Assembly: GCF_963675905.1 (NCBI RefSeq)
Contig: NZ_OY780936.1
Location: forward strand, 2,923,946-2,987,945
Direction: 5' to 3'
DNA length: 64,000 nt
Origin: an uncultured Bacteroides sp.
GTDB lineage: Bacteria; Bacteroidota; Bacteroidia; Bacteroidales; Bacteroidaceae
Shown: positions 35,674-42,510 of the stretch, in pieces
Layout of the letters: every line of letters starts with the position of its first letter
Numbering within the stretch: position 1 is the first letter of the stretch
Position numbers and translations under genes: made by a program
Notes under the pieces: generated by a model
What the model saw: only the letters and a program-made list of their open reading frames with translations
What the model was told of the DNA's origin: nothing
Databases searched by the model: none

Positions 35674-36291
35674 ATGAGTTCAATTAACTATGTAAAATTT
35701 TATAAAGGTTTAGGCAATAGCACTTTAACCTTACCAGGCTTTGATAAATCTACAGAATGTAATACAAGCCTGATTGACAATACGAGAATAAAAAGAGAGC
35801 AAACGCCTCAGTTATCTGACAATTTAAACATTGGAGATAAAATCAGAGATTGGGATTTTAATACAACCCTAAATGGTTATTACGATCATAAGGATAATGA
35901 TTTTAAAGAAATTCCTCACGGGAAATGTACAATTGTACTCCACACACATGGTATTAACGTCTGCAAGGGATTCAATCATTACCCTATACATAATTCTCAG
36001 ATTGTAAATATCAAGAATGTGCATATCGAAAACCTGATATATATGATTCTTAATTATTGGGATATCAAGACTCAATCAATTCAGTCATTGGCAATAAGCG
36101 GAAAAGAGATCCAGATTCTATCATTTATTGCCAGATATAAAAACGAGTTAAGAATTAATTCCTTAAAAAAAAGAGTTGCAAGTAAAGAGACAAACCCTGT
36201 TTGGTTCTTAATCTATATTACAGCAATAGTTTTAGCTATAATAACCATTTTTCCAATCATAATTAAAACCTATTACAGCATTAATTTATAA
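35674..36291 (+). CDS. Hypothetical tail-anchored membrane protein
   Basis: 205 residues, not recognised. Residues about 30-170 look soluble, with a compact region GKCTIVLHTHGINVCKGFNHYP and charged helices. A single hydrophobic helix near the C-terminus (FLIYITAIVLAIITIFPIII, about 178-198) is preceded by Lys/Arg, so it is probably anchored by its tail with the bulk in the cytoplasm. It stands alone between the small Lys-rich gene and the DUF3795 gene. Confidence 0.6.
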   Translation: MSSINYVKFYKGLGNSTLTLPGFDKSTECNTSLIDNTRIKREQTPQLSDNLNIGDKIRDWDFNTTLNGYYDHKDNDFKEIPHGKCTIVLHTHGINVCKGFNHYPIHNSQIVNIKNVHIENLIYMILNYWDIKTQSIQSLAISGKEIQILSFIARYKNELRINSLKKRVASKETNPVWFLIYITAIVLAIITIFPIIIKTYYSINL

Positions 36292-36449
36292 GAAACAGAG
36301 ATTAAGATAGAGTCAATTTGCAATTTCTGAAGAAAAAAATCTCTCAGAAAATATTATTTTGCAAATTTAATCTAGCAATCTAGCAACTTATCTCGTAATA
36401 TAAATTTTCATTAAAACTTTGATAATAAAAATAGCAACTTTTAAAAAAG

Positions 36450-36785
36450 ATGAAACAATTGATTGCATGTTGCGGATTAGATTGCGAAAATTGCGACGCC
36501 CGCATAGCCACTGTCGAAAATGACAATGAGTTAAGAGAAAAAACCGCTCAGAAGTGGAGTTCAATGAACAATGCACCGAAAATTACAGCAGCAACCATAA
36601 ATTGCATGGGTTGTCGTGTAGACGGAGCCAAATTTGCATATTGCAGTGATTATTGCGAAATCCGCAAATGCGTACACGAAAAGGGGTTTAATACCTGCGG
36701 CGACTGCAAAGAATTGGATAATTGCCAGATAGTTGGTCCTGTTTTTGAGCATGCACCCAGCGCTAAAGAAAATCTATTATCCTAG
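36450..36785 (+). CDS. DUF3795 cysteine-rich protein
   Basis: 111 residues with the DUF3795 pattern: ACCGLDCENCDARIATVENDN near the start, INCMGCRVDGAKFAYCSDYCEIRKC in the middle, and GFNTCGDCKELDNC after it. The spaced Cys pairs suggest metal (zinc or Fe-S) binding. Function unknown, cytoplasmic. Monocistronic and convergent with fic; a weak CTACAAG/CTTGTAG hairpin (36801-36830) lies between them. Confidence 0.88.
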   Translation: MKQLIACCGLDCENCDARIATVENDNELREKTAQKWSSMNNAPKITAATINCMGCRVDGAKFAYCSDYCEIRKCVHEKGFNTCGDCKELDNCQIVGPVFEHAPSAKENLLS

Positions 36786-36858
36786 ACATCAAAAGGACTT
36801 CTACAAGGGTTATTTTGGTAGCTCTTGTAGTGCATTATTTAAGAATGGGGCGTTCAAT

Positions 36859-37668
36859 TTAAAACATTAAATGGAATCCTTTCTTACGTGAATTATTGTA
36901 TCTCTCAATTTCCAAAGACAAAGACTTTTTTAACTGTATAGCCATAAAGTCAAGAAAAGGAGTATTATGTTCTTCATCCTGCGATTGCTGCAAAGAAAGA
37001 ATATAATCATCTCTATCTTCCTTAAATATTTTAGTAGGAAAAAGCCCATAAAAAAACTGCAAATAATTCATTAACAAACGAGAAGTTCTTCCATTACCAT
37101 CCACCCAAGGATGAATTGTAACAAGATTAAGATGCACATTAAAACTTAAATTATACTGTTCTTTTAATGAAGCCGCAGATTTCAACCGACTGTTTATAGT
37201 AGTACAAAATTCCTCCATCTTAACAGGAACCTTCAAGTAGTTCATATAAGAGCGCCCACCAACACCGGCCGTCACCCCACATAGACGATACTCACCTTTT
37301 GAAGAATCAAACGAACCAGCAATTGTACTATGCACACTACCAGTGGTCCGCATAAGCATTGCGTTTAAATTCTGCAAGAATGTTGGGGTAATAACAATAT
37401 CCAGCTTAGCTTCTGCCATCGCAAATTCATAGGCTTGTTTTAAATCTTCATTCATCAAGTGATGAACCAACGGTTTACCTTTAGCCGTTATCCCTTCATC
37501 AAAAAGAAGCTGAGTTTCCATTTCCGTAAGAGTAGACCCTTCAATAGCAGTAGAATGAGTAATAAGCGAATAGAGATAGTACTTTTCATAGTCTACCGAT
37601 TGACTAATACCAAGATTTATAAATTCTTGATTTAGGGTTTCTATTTCTTTCCAAATATCGTTTGTCAT
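36859..37668 (-). CDS. Fic family AMP-transferase-like protein
   Basis: 269 residues. The Fic catalytic loop is complete: HPWVDGNGRTSR at 186-197 (His186). An N-terminal inhibitory motif of the [S/T]xxxE[G/N] form is present (STAIEG, 39-44), as in class II Fic proteins that hold themselves inactive. They modify protein targets, usually with AMP from ATP. The target is unknown, and no adjacent antitoxin is needed since the inhibitory helix is internal. It lies just outside the integrative element. Confidence 0.92.
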   Translation of the reverse strand: MTNDIWKEIETLNQEFINLGISQSVDYEKYYLYSLITHSTAIEGSTLTEMETQLLFDEGITAKGKPLVHHLMNEDLKQAYEFAMAEAKLDIVITPTFLQNLNAMLMRTTGSVHSTIAGSFDSSKGEYRLCGVTAGVGGRSYMNYLKVPVKMEEFCTTINSRLKSAASLKEQYNLSFNVHLNLVTIHPWVDGNGRTSRLLMNYLQFFYGLFPTKIFKEDRDDYILSLQQSQDEEHNTPFLDFMAIQLKKSLSLEIERYNNSRKKGFHLMF

Positions 37669-37792
37669 AACTAAATATAACGCTCATATTATTTTTGTAA
37701 AATTAGATAGAATTCATTCACATGCAAGAAAATCAGCATCTATTTTGAAATTTTTTGCATGTATAGGGAAAATATGGGAAAAATTCAGCAAA

Positions 37793-37828
37793 AAAAAGCC
37801 TCTAAATCAAATGATTTAGAGGCTTTTT
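37793..37828 (-). terminator. Native terminator of tRNA-Leu(CAA), now separated from it
   Basis: Perfect 16-bp stem counting the A/T ends (37793-37808 with 37813-37828). On the minus strand a run of eight T follows. It directly abuts the left att repeat, so before insertion it would have followed the tRNA 3' end at once. Confidence 0.85.
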
Positions 37829-37841
37829 GTACCCAGAGCCG
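37829..37841. repeat. Left attachment-site repeat
   Basis: GTACCCAGAGCCG, identical to the 3' end of the tRNA-Leu at 42279-42291. No other tRNA sequence remains here. The gap 37669-38026 otherwise holds the native tRNA terminator, the arm-type repeats and the int promoter. Confidence 0.9.
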
Positions 37842-37956
37842 AACTACTAAAAGCACATTCAGACACCTTCAACTTAAATTCAAAAGCACTATTAATCAAT
37901 GAATTACATATTTTATAAAACAATACAAAGGTAATTAAATATAATCAAATAACAAA

Positions 37957-37980
37957 AATGTTTCAGTAAATGTTTCAGTA
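37957..37980. repeat. Left arm-type sites, AATGTTTCAGTA twice in tandem
   Basis: Two perfect 12-bp copies, head to tail, 13 bp before the int -7 element. The same 12-mer occurs twice near the right end (42199-42221). Probably bound by the integrase N-terminal arm-binding domain, and so could also regulate int. Confidence 0.8.
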
Positions 37981-37993
37981 AAATATAAAAGAC

Positions 37994-38001
37994 TATATTT
38001 G
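37994..38001 (+). promoter_or_regulatory. -7 element TATATTTG of int
   Basis: Perfect TAnnTTTG, 25 bp before the int ATG. The arm-type repeats lie where the -33 region would be. Confidence 0.65.
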
Positions 38002-38026
38002 TATCAGGATATTAAAATATACAGAT

Positions 38027-39427
38027 ATGGCAACTTCATTCACATTTGAGCTAAGCAGCAAGCCCAACAGAAAAGGAGGATATGTAATTTACCTTCGGAT
38101 TACTCAAAACAGAAAACTGAAAAGGGTAAAAACATCTATTGAATTAAAAAGAAAAACAGATTTTAACCCCAAAGCAAAACAGGAAAATTGGATTAGAACC
38201 TCAGAACCAAACTATAAAAGCTGGAATGAGGCACTTTCTAAAGAACTGGAGAAGGCGAAAACAACCTATCGGGAATTAAAAGAAGATGGGCTGGCAACAT
38301 CAGAAAAGATCATATCTACAATTCAGGCAGGGGAAAAAACTTCTTCCTTTCTTCAATACGCAAAGGATAGAACAAATGAAATCTATCAGGCTGGAGGCTT
38401 CAGGAACTGGAAGAAGTATAATGGCTTTATAAACAAATTAGAAGGCTTCCTGACTGACAAGAAGGGGAACTGTAAAGACCTGACATTTTCAGAATTAACC
38501 CCTTCCCTATTATCTAAGTTTGAAGTGTATCTTCACACACTAAAAAATGAAAGACAGCCCGAAAAGAAACTACACCCAAACACTATTCAGGTAAACTTCA
38601 ACATCTTTAAAACAATAGTAAACAGAGCTATTGAAATAGAAGGATTAATAAAGCCTGAAAAGAATCCTTTCATGGCATTTTCGTATAAAGGAGTTAAGAC
38701 AGCAAAGGAGAAATTAAATGGAGATGAAATAAAGCTAATAGAAGCACTTTCTTTGTCTGAAGGTAGTCTTTTATGGCATTGCAGAAATTACTTCTTATTT
38801 AGTTTCTATTGCGCTGGAATCAGAGCAGGAGATCTTATACAGTTAAGATGGTTAAATATAACATCAGAAGGAAGACTGGAGTATGAAATGGGGAAGAATC
38901 ATAAATATAGAGATGTTTATCTGATTGATAAAGCAAAAGACATTCTAAAATGTTATTATAAAGAAGAATCCAATCCCTCAGATTACATATTCCCTTTATT
39001 AGATAATAAAGCTTCTTATTCAAAAGCAATCACACAGGAAGACAAAGACACTTTACCCCCTGATCTAAAAGTTAAGCTATACAATCAAATAGGAGCTAAA
39101 AATGCACTGATAAACAAAAGCCTGAAAAAGCTGGGAGAAATGGCAAAAATTGAAAAACATATATCTTTCCACATTGCCCGACACAGTTTCGCAAAAGTCG
39201 CAAAAGATAAGCATATAGATAATTTGAACCTAAAAAGTTTATTTGCTCACAGCTCAGTTAAAATCACTGAAGGATATATGGGAGACTTCGACACTTCAAA
39301 CAATGACAAAGCAATGGTGACTATATTTGAGGAAAAAGAATCCCCAAAAGATAAACTAAAAGCCTTACTGGAAAAGATGAATACGGAAGAAATAGAAGCC
39401 CTTCTTCAGGAAGTCAAAAAAGAATAA
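38027..39427 (+). CDS. int: Tyrosine recombinase integrase of the element
   Basis: 466 residues. N-terminal arm-DNA-binding domain (about 1-95), core-binding SAM-like domain (about 105-210), catalytic domain (about 225-425). The catalytic set is complete: Arg266 in CAGIRAGDL, Lys in GKNHKYRDV, HIAR at 382-385, His408 in AHSS and Tyr417 in GYMG. The size and domain style are those of Bacteroidetes phage and genomic-island integrases. The leader TATCAGGATATTAAAAT (38002-38018) is shared with rep, and a 45-bp trailer beginning at its stop codon is repeated after rep. Catalyses integration into tRNA-Leu. Confidence 0.95.
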   Translation: MATSFTFELSSKPNRKGGYVIYLRITQNRKLKRVKTSIELKRKTDFNPKAKQENWIRTSEPNYKSWNEALSKELEKAKTTYRELKEDGLATSEKIISTIQAGEKTSSFLQYAKDRTNEIYQAGGFRNWKKYNGFINKLEGFLTDKKGNCKDLTFSELTPSLLSKFEVYLHTLKNERQPEKKLHPNTIQVNFNIFKTIVNRAIEIEGLIKPEKNPFMAFSYKGVKTAKEKLNGDEIKLIEALSLSEGSLLWHCRNYFLFSFYCAGIRAGDLIQLRWLNITSEGRLEYEMGKNHKYRDVYLIDKAKDILKCYYKEESNPSDYIFPLLDNKASYSKAITQEDKDTLPPDLKVKLYNQIGAKNALINKSLKKLGEMAKIEKHISFHIARHSFAKVAKDKHIDNLNLKSLFAHSSVKITEGYMGDFDTSNNDKAMVTIFEEKESPKDKLKALLEKMNTEEIEALLQEVKKE

Positions 39428-39469
39428 CCCTCTTTATTATTAGCAAAAAGGGGAAGAAATCATACCTTT
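39425..39469 (+). repeat. 45-bp trailer repeat, copy after int
   Basis: Begins at the int stop codon (TAACCCTCTTTATTA...) and ends ...AATCATACCTTT. 43 of 45 positions match the copy at 41606-41650, which starts at the rep stop codon. The rest of the gap to 39804 is AT-rich with two tandem -7 elements. Confidence 0.85.
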
Positions 39470-39762
39470 TCAATTAATCAGAAAATTAATCTTAAACAGA
39501 ATAAGAACACTTTATGTTTCCGATAAACCTTTATTAAAGACAACAAACAGAACTAATGATCCCCAAAAAAGTAGAACCAAATTTTATTTGTATTATTTTA
39601 CAATAAATAATTATTATACCCTATATTATTCACACCAAGACCGCCTACTTTCCCCATTAACAAATAAAATATATAAAATTTGCATGCTTTTACAAATCTA
39701 ATGTTTTATGAATTTTATTTGCCATTTTTATCTTTGTTACATTAAATTGCCATATCTTTGCC

Positions 39763-39770
39763 ATAAATAA
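39763..39770 (+). promoter_or_regulatory. -7 element TATCTTTG before the HTH gene (second at 39729-39736)
   Basis: Two perfect TATCTTTG copies, each preceded by TTGCCAT, 34 bp apart. The proximal one is 34 bp before the ATG at 39805, so the HTH-orf160(-rep) unit may have two starts. Confidence 0.6.
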
Positions 39771-39804
39771 TTAAAATTACATTAATAATCAAATTTTATA
39801 AATA

Positions 39805-40110
39805 ATGGAAAATGTAAACAAGGCTACACAGTTAGCAATGGCAGTAATCCCAGAATCATTCCTGAATGAAGTTAAACAGGAACTGGGAGAAGTTAAGAAC
39901 CTTCTTCAAAAGAAATCAGAAGAAGAAGTAAACAATCAGTGGATTGAATCAGCAGAAGTCAGAAAGATGCTGGGAGTATCACAAAAGACATGGCAAACCT
40001 ATCGGGATAAAAGAGTAATCCCCTTCAGTCAGTTTGGTTCTAAAATCTACGTAAAGAGAAAAGACCTTAACAAGTTTATGGAAGATCATTACATAAGTAG
40101 TAACAACTAA
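39805..40110 (+). CDS. Helix-turn-helix (excisionase/MerR-type) protein
   Basis: 101 residues. N-terminal helix with coiled-coil tendency (about 15-40, FLNEVKQELGEVKNLLQKKS), then a HTH_17-type domain (WIESAEVRKMLGVSQKTWQTYRDKRVIPFSQFGSKIYVKRKDLNKFM, about 47-95). Proteins of this type beside Bacteroidetes integrases serve as excisionase or element regulator. It starts a transcript with two upstream -7 elements and is 17 bp before orf160. Confidence 0.85.
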   Translation: MENVNKATQLAMAVIPESFLNEVKQELGEVKNLLQKKSEEEVNNQWIESAEVRKMLGVSQKTWQTYRDKRVIPFSQFGSKIYVKRKDLNKFMEDHYISSNN

Positions 40111-40127
40111 AAGAAAGGGATATTAAA

Positions 40128-40610
40128 ATGGAGAAGCAATTTATAGAATCAGTTGTTAAGACATCTGTATACAAAAGAAAAGAAAACACTGCTACGAGTT
40201 ATTACAGGACCTCAGGAGAAAGAATACTTCCTGAAAGGCTATCTATCAGCAGAGAATCACAAATGAACCAGACAGCCAACAAAGGCAGAAATTTACAAAA
40301 CAAGGTAATAGGACAATTACTGGGAACATTCAAGAAGTCAGAGTTTTCACCTCTAAAACAAAATAAGCCTTATAATATAAGGACTAATATTTGGGAAGAC
40401 AGCAATTACCCCCTACTTATCGGATATGGCACTATCGGAATAAGCAATGAAGCTGGGAAAATAGACAGACAGTCAGATACTGGAGATTTGATAGTATTAT
40501 ACAGTTCGGACAGAAATTGGGATGAAATAGAAATCTATTTTTATACTGGGGCAGTAATGGAGAAGGATTCTATTATGACTTATTTATCTCAAAGAGCTCA
40601 AGTAGCTTAA
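40128..40610 (+). CDS. Hypothetical protein of the element (orf160)
   Basis: 160 residues, not recognised. The first half is polar and basic (TSVYKRKENTATSYYRTSGER, KGRNLQNKVIGQLLGTFKKS). The second half alternates like a beta-rich domain (YPLLIGYGTIGISNEAG, DTGDLIVLYSSDRNWDEIEIYFYTG). No membrane segment or signal. Its ATG lies in the shared GGATATTAAAATG start sequence, with AAAGGGA as a Shine-Dalgarno. Placed between the HTH and rep genes and ended by a GC-rich hairpin, so a role in replication or its control is likely but unproven. Confidence 0.75.
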   Translation: MEKQFIESVVKTSVYKRKENTATSYYRTSGERILPERLSISRESQMNQTANKGRNLQNKVIGQLLGTFKKSEFSPLKQNKPYNIRTNIWEDSNYPLLIGYGTIGISNEAGKIDRQSDTGDLIVLYSSDRNWDEIEIYFYTGAVMEKDSIMTYLSQRAQVA

Positions 40611-40615
40611 TAAAC

Positions 40616-40649
40616 AAAAGGGGCAATACACACCAGTAAAGCCCCTTTT
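40616..40649 (+). terminator. Hairpin between orf160 and rep (terminator or attenuator)
   Basis: Perfect 9-bp stem AAAAGGGGC/GCCCCTTTT with a 16-nt loop and only four T. It is immediately followed by the rep ribosome-binding leader, so it may limit read-through into rep. Confidence 0.7.
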
Positions 40650-40665
40650 ATCAGGATATTAAAAT
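40649..40665 (+). promoter_or_regulatory. Shared gene-start leader TATCAGGATATTAAAAT before rep
   Basis: Identical 17-mer at 38002-38018 before int; the shorter GGATATTAAAATG is at 40118-40130 at the start of orf160. AGGA is well placed as a Shine-Dalgarno for rep and orf160, unlike most host genes in the window. Confidence 0.8.
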
Positions 40666-41608
40666 GATTGACTATATAGAATTAACCAAACATCTTCAGA
40701 ACAAAGATAAACCATTTACGGGATATTTGCAACAAGAAGCAACATATTCTACTGGCTGGATAAAATACTTTGTAGAAGGATGTAGAAAGTTAGAAATTTG
40801 GTGGAATCCTGATATCAAGTCTTTAAAATTGAAAGGAAGTCCATTATATTTCATTCAGGGACATAACTTCACATGGAATAAAACTTCATTTGTTGAGGCT
40901 ATAAAGTACATCGGAAAGAGTATTCAAATTAATTTATTTGATGGGTTTATAGATGTTTTAGAGTATGGAACTATTATGCAAATAACCACACCACCAAAAC
41001 ATATTATATCAGGACATCAGGCAGGTAAGGAGCTGGATATGATAGAAAGACCAAAAGATAAAGGAAATATAAGATATTTTAATGATAAGTTAGTTACTCT
41101 AAAACTTTATGATGCAGGAAAGAACATAATTCACAAACAAGGAATGACTATACAAGGAATCATACAAGACACTGGCTGGGACAAAAAAGGTTACTATCTG
41201 AAGTTTGAAGCCCATTACAACAAGCCTTATATCAGCCTCAACAATGGAAAAGGAATCACACTAGCTTCCCTTCTTCTTCCCGAATGGGAAGCAAAACTAA
41301 AAGAAGATTTATTTATTCAATACAAAAGACTGGAGCTTATGAAATCAATTAAAACACCAACTTCCAAAAATGATTTATATTCAAGTGATATAATATTAAT
41401 CACACTGGCAGAAATTGCGCAGAATCAAGGAAAAGACATTAAAGGAATGATATATGATAGAATTAATTCAATTCCTAAAAATGTATTATCTTATGAAGAT
41501 AAGAAAGCTCGAAAGAAACAAATTAAAACAATGCTGGAAAAATTAGAAACATCTGAAGTAAATGAATATAGCATATCGGACAAACTGGAAACAGCATTAA
41601 TGGAGTAA
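40664..41608 (+). CDS. Putative replication initiation protein (filamentous-phage gene II/X-like)
   Basis: 314 residues. I see the layout of phage/plasmid replication proteins of the gene II/X type: LKGSPLYFIQGHNFT (57-70), matching their GSL...G.N motif; FIDVLEYGTIMQI (95-107), matching their IE.G strand; VTLKLYDAGKN (144-154), matching K.YDK; then YYLKFEAHYNK with a TLASLLLPEW-type helix after it. The resemblance is by eye and the catalytic Tyr is not assigned. Iteron-like repeats lie 240 bp downstream. It starts with a Shine-Dalgarno-like AGGA, and its stop opens the 45-bp repeat also found after int. An unrelated element protein remains possible. Confidence 0.5.
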   Translation: MIDYIELTKHLQNKDKPFTGYLQQEATYSTGWIKYFVEGCRKLEIWWNPDIKSLKLKGSPLYFIQGHNFTWNKTSFVEAIKYIGKSIQINLFDGFIDVLEYGTIMQITTPPKHIISGHQAGKELDMIERPKDKGNIRYFNDKLVTLKLYDAGKNIIHKQGMTIQGIIQDTGWDKKGYYLKFEAHYNKPYISLNNGKGITLASLLLPEWEAKLKEDLFIQYKRLELMKSIKTPTSKNDLYSSDIILITLAEIAQNQGKDIKGMIYDRINSIPKNVLSYEDKKARKKQIKTMLEKLETSEVNEYSISDKLETALME

Positions 41609-41650
41609 CCCTCTTTATTAATAGCAAAAAAGGGAAGAAATCATACCTTT
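41606..41650 (+). repeat. 45-bp trailer repeat, copy after rep
   Basis: 43 of 45 positions equal the copy at 39425-39469; begins at the rep stop codon. Confidence 0.85.
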
Positions 41651-41846
41651 GTGAACTTGATCACTTTTTAAATATTGATATAAAGTTAGTCAATGACCTA
41701 CGTATTACGTACTACATAGATATCAAATATTAATTGATGACCTTAATTTAAATAAGTCCATCTATAACAATTCAATAATTGCACTAATTATACTCTATAA
41801 AAGAACACATAAGAAGTACATTAATGCAAATAAATAAGTCTACACT

Positions 41847-41912
41847 ACGGTAATATTAGGATAAGGGTACACCAATGTTACACTAAGGGTACGGCAATAT
41901 TAGGACAAGGTT
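41847..41912. repeat. Three tandem 22-bp iteron-like repeats
   Basis: Units at 41847-41868, 41869-41890 and 41891-41912, each beginning AC and ending AAGGGT or AAGGTT, with AATATTAGG (units 1 and 3) or AATGTTACA (unit 2) inside. A partial fourth follows (ACTACAAGGGTA). Fixed unit length and position downstream of the rep-like gene suggest initiator-binding iterons of a replication origin. Confidence 0.75.
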
Positions 41913-41988
41913 ACTACAAGGGTAAATGTGTTTGAGAACCTTACAAAACCGTACATTCAAAATTTAAAAAAGCACTATAAAAAGATAA

Positions 41989-42002
41989 GCTCAAATTTGA
42001 GC
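41989..42002. repeat. Perfect 14-bp palindrome
   Basis: GCTCAAATTTGAGC, about 75 bp after the iterons. Candidate operator for the element's HTH protein or a structural part of an origin. Confidence 0.5.
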
Positions 42003-42047
42003 CGATATTTTATACTACCGAACATTATACAATAGTTATGAGGTAGT

Positions 42048-42172
42048 TTCAAATTACCCCATCTATAACAATTCAATAAAGGGTATAGATTCAATCGACA
42101 CCCTATAACAATTCAAGAAAGGAAGTAACTTCAAATTACACCCTTTAAAAATTCAATAATTGCACTAATTAC
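42048..42172. repeat. Degenerate 40-42-bp tandem repeats
   Basis: Three units starting at 42048, 42090 and 42130, each TTCAA(A/T)....AC.CC......AA.AATTCAA. The third runs into a 37-bp sequence (42150-42186) that also occurs at 41769-41805 with two differences. With the 22-bp repeats these fill the gene-free 671 bp 41609-42279. Confidence 0.7.
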
Positions 42173-42198
42173 ACACTATAAAAGAAGGAAAAAAGGCA

Positions 42199-42221
42199 AA
42201 TGTTTCGGTAATGTTTCAGTA
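42199..42221. repeat. Right arm-type sites
   Basis: AATGTTTCGGTA and AATGTTTCAGTA overlapping by one base, same direction as the pair at 37957-37980. Confidence 0.8.
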
Positions 42222-42231
42222 GAAAAATAGA

Positions 42232-42264
42232 AAAGCCCTGTAAATGTTTAGTTTACAAGGCTTT
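42232..42264 (-). terminator. Element-borne terminator replacing the tRNA's own
   Basis: AAAGCC..GTAAA / TTTAC..GGCTTT stem with a 2x2 internal loop; on the minus strand followed by TTTTCTATTTTT. It lies 15 bp past the tRNA-Leu end, inside the element. Confidence 0.75.
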
Positions 42265-42278
42265 ATTTATTCTATCAA

Positions 42279-42291
42279 GTACCCAGAGCCG
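42279..42291. repeat. Right attachment-site repeat within tRNA-Leu
   Basis: GTACCCAGAGCCG, the 13 bp shared with 37829-37841. The tRNA remains intact after insertion. Confidence 0.9.
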
Positions 42292-42363
42292 GGATCGAAC
42301 CGGCATGGAAGTGAATCCACTGGTGTTTGAGACCAGCGCGTCTACCAATTCCGCCATCTGGGC
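42280..42363 (-). tRNA. tRNA-Leu (CAA anticodon)
   Basis: 84 nt. Acceptor GCCCAGA pairs with TCTGGGT; D-loop GGCGGAATTGGTAGACGC; anticodon stem CTGGT/ACCAG with loop CTCAAAC (anticodon CAA); long variable arm; T-arm GGTTCGATCC; discriminator A. No CCA encoded. Its 3' end is the integration target of the element. Confidence 0.97.
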
Positions 42364-42375
42364 GAATTGCGAGTG

Positions 42376-42383
42376 CAAAGATA
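42376..42383 (-). promoter_or_regulatory. -7 element TATCTTTG of tRNA-Leu(CAA)
   Basis: Perfect TAnnTTTG on the minus strand, 12 bp before the tRNA 5' end; a TTGC about 18 bp further up fits a -33 box. Confidence 0.7.
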
Positions 42384-42510
42384 CAGCTTTTTTCTATATT
42401 TGCAAGACTTGAACTAAAAAAAGATGAAAAAAAGAGAATTAGGTTAAGATGAATATGCTTTTTATAAAATTAATAGTACCTTAGCGGAAACTTTTAAAAT
42501 AGCTATTATC

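Larger units (their letters stand above)
37829..42291. mobile_element. 4.45-kb integrative element in the 3' end of tRNA-Leu(CAA)
   Basis: Bounded by a 13-bp direct repeat of the tRNA 3' end (37829-37841 and 42279-42291), 4450 bp apart. Contents in order: arm-type repeats, int, HTH gene, orf160, rep-like gene, a 670-bp repeat-rich control region, arm-type repeats and a replacement terminator. No conjugation, capsid or filamentous-phage assembly (Zot) gene is seen. It is therefore either a mobilisable satellite, an integrating plasmid, or a minimal inovirus-like relic. All four genes read in one direction and are intact. Confidence 0.85.

Noticed and set aside
37829-37841. A tRNA gene at the left end of the element
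   Set aside because: Only the last 13 bp of a tRNA 3' end are present; it is an att repeat.
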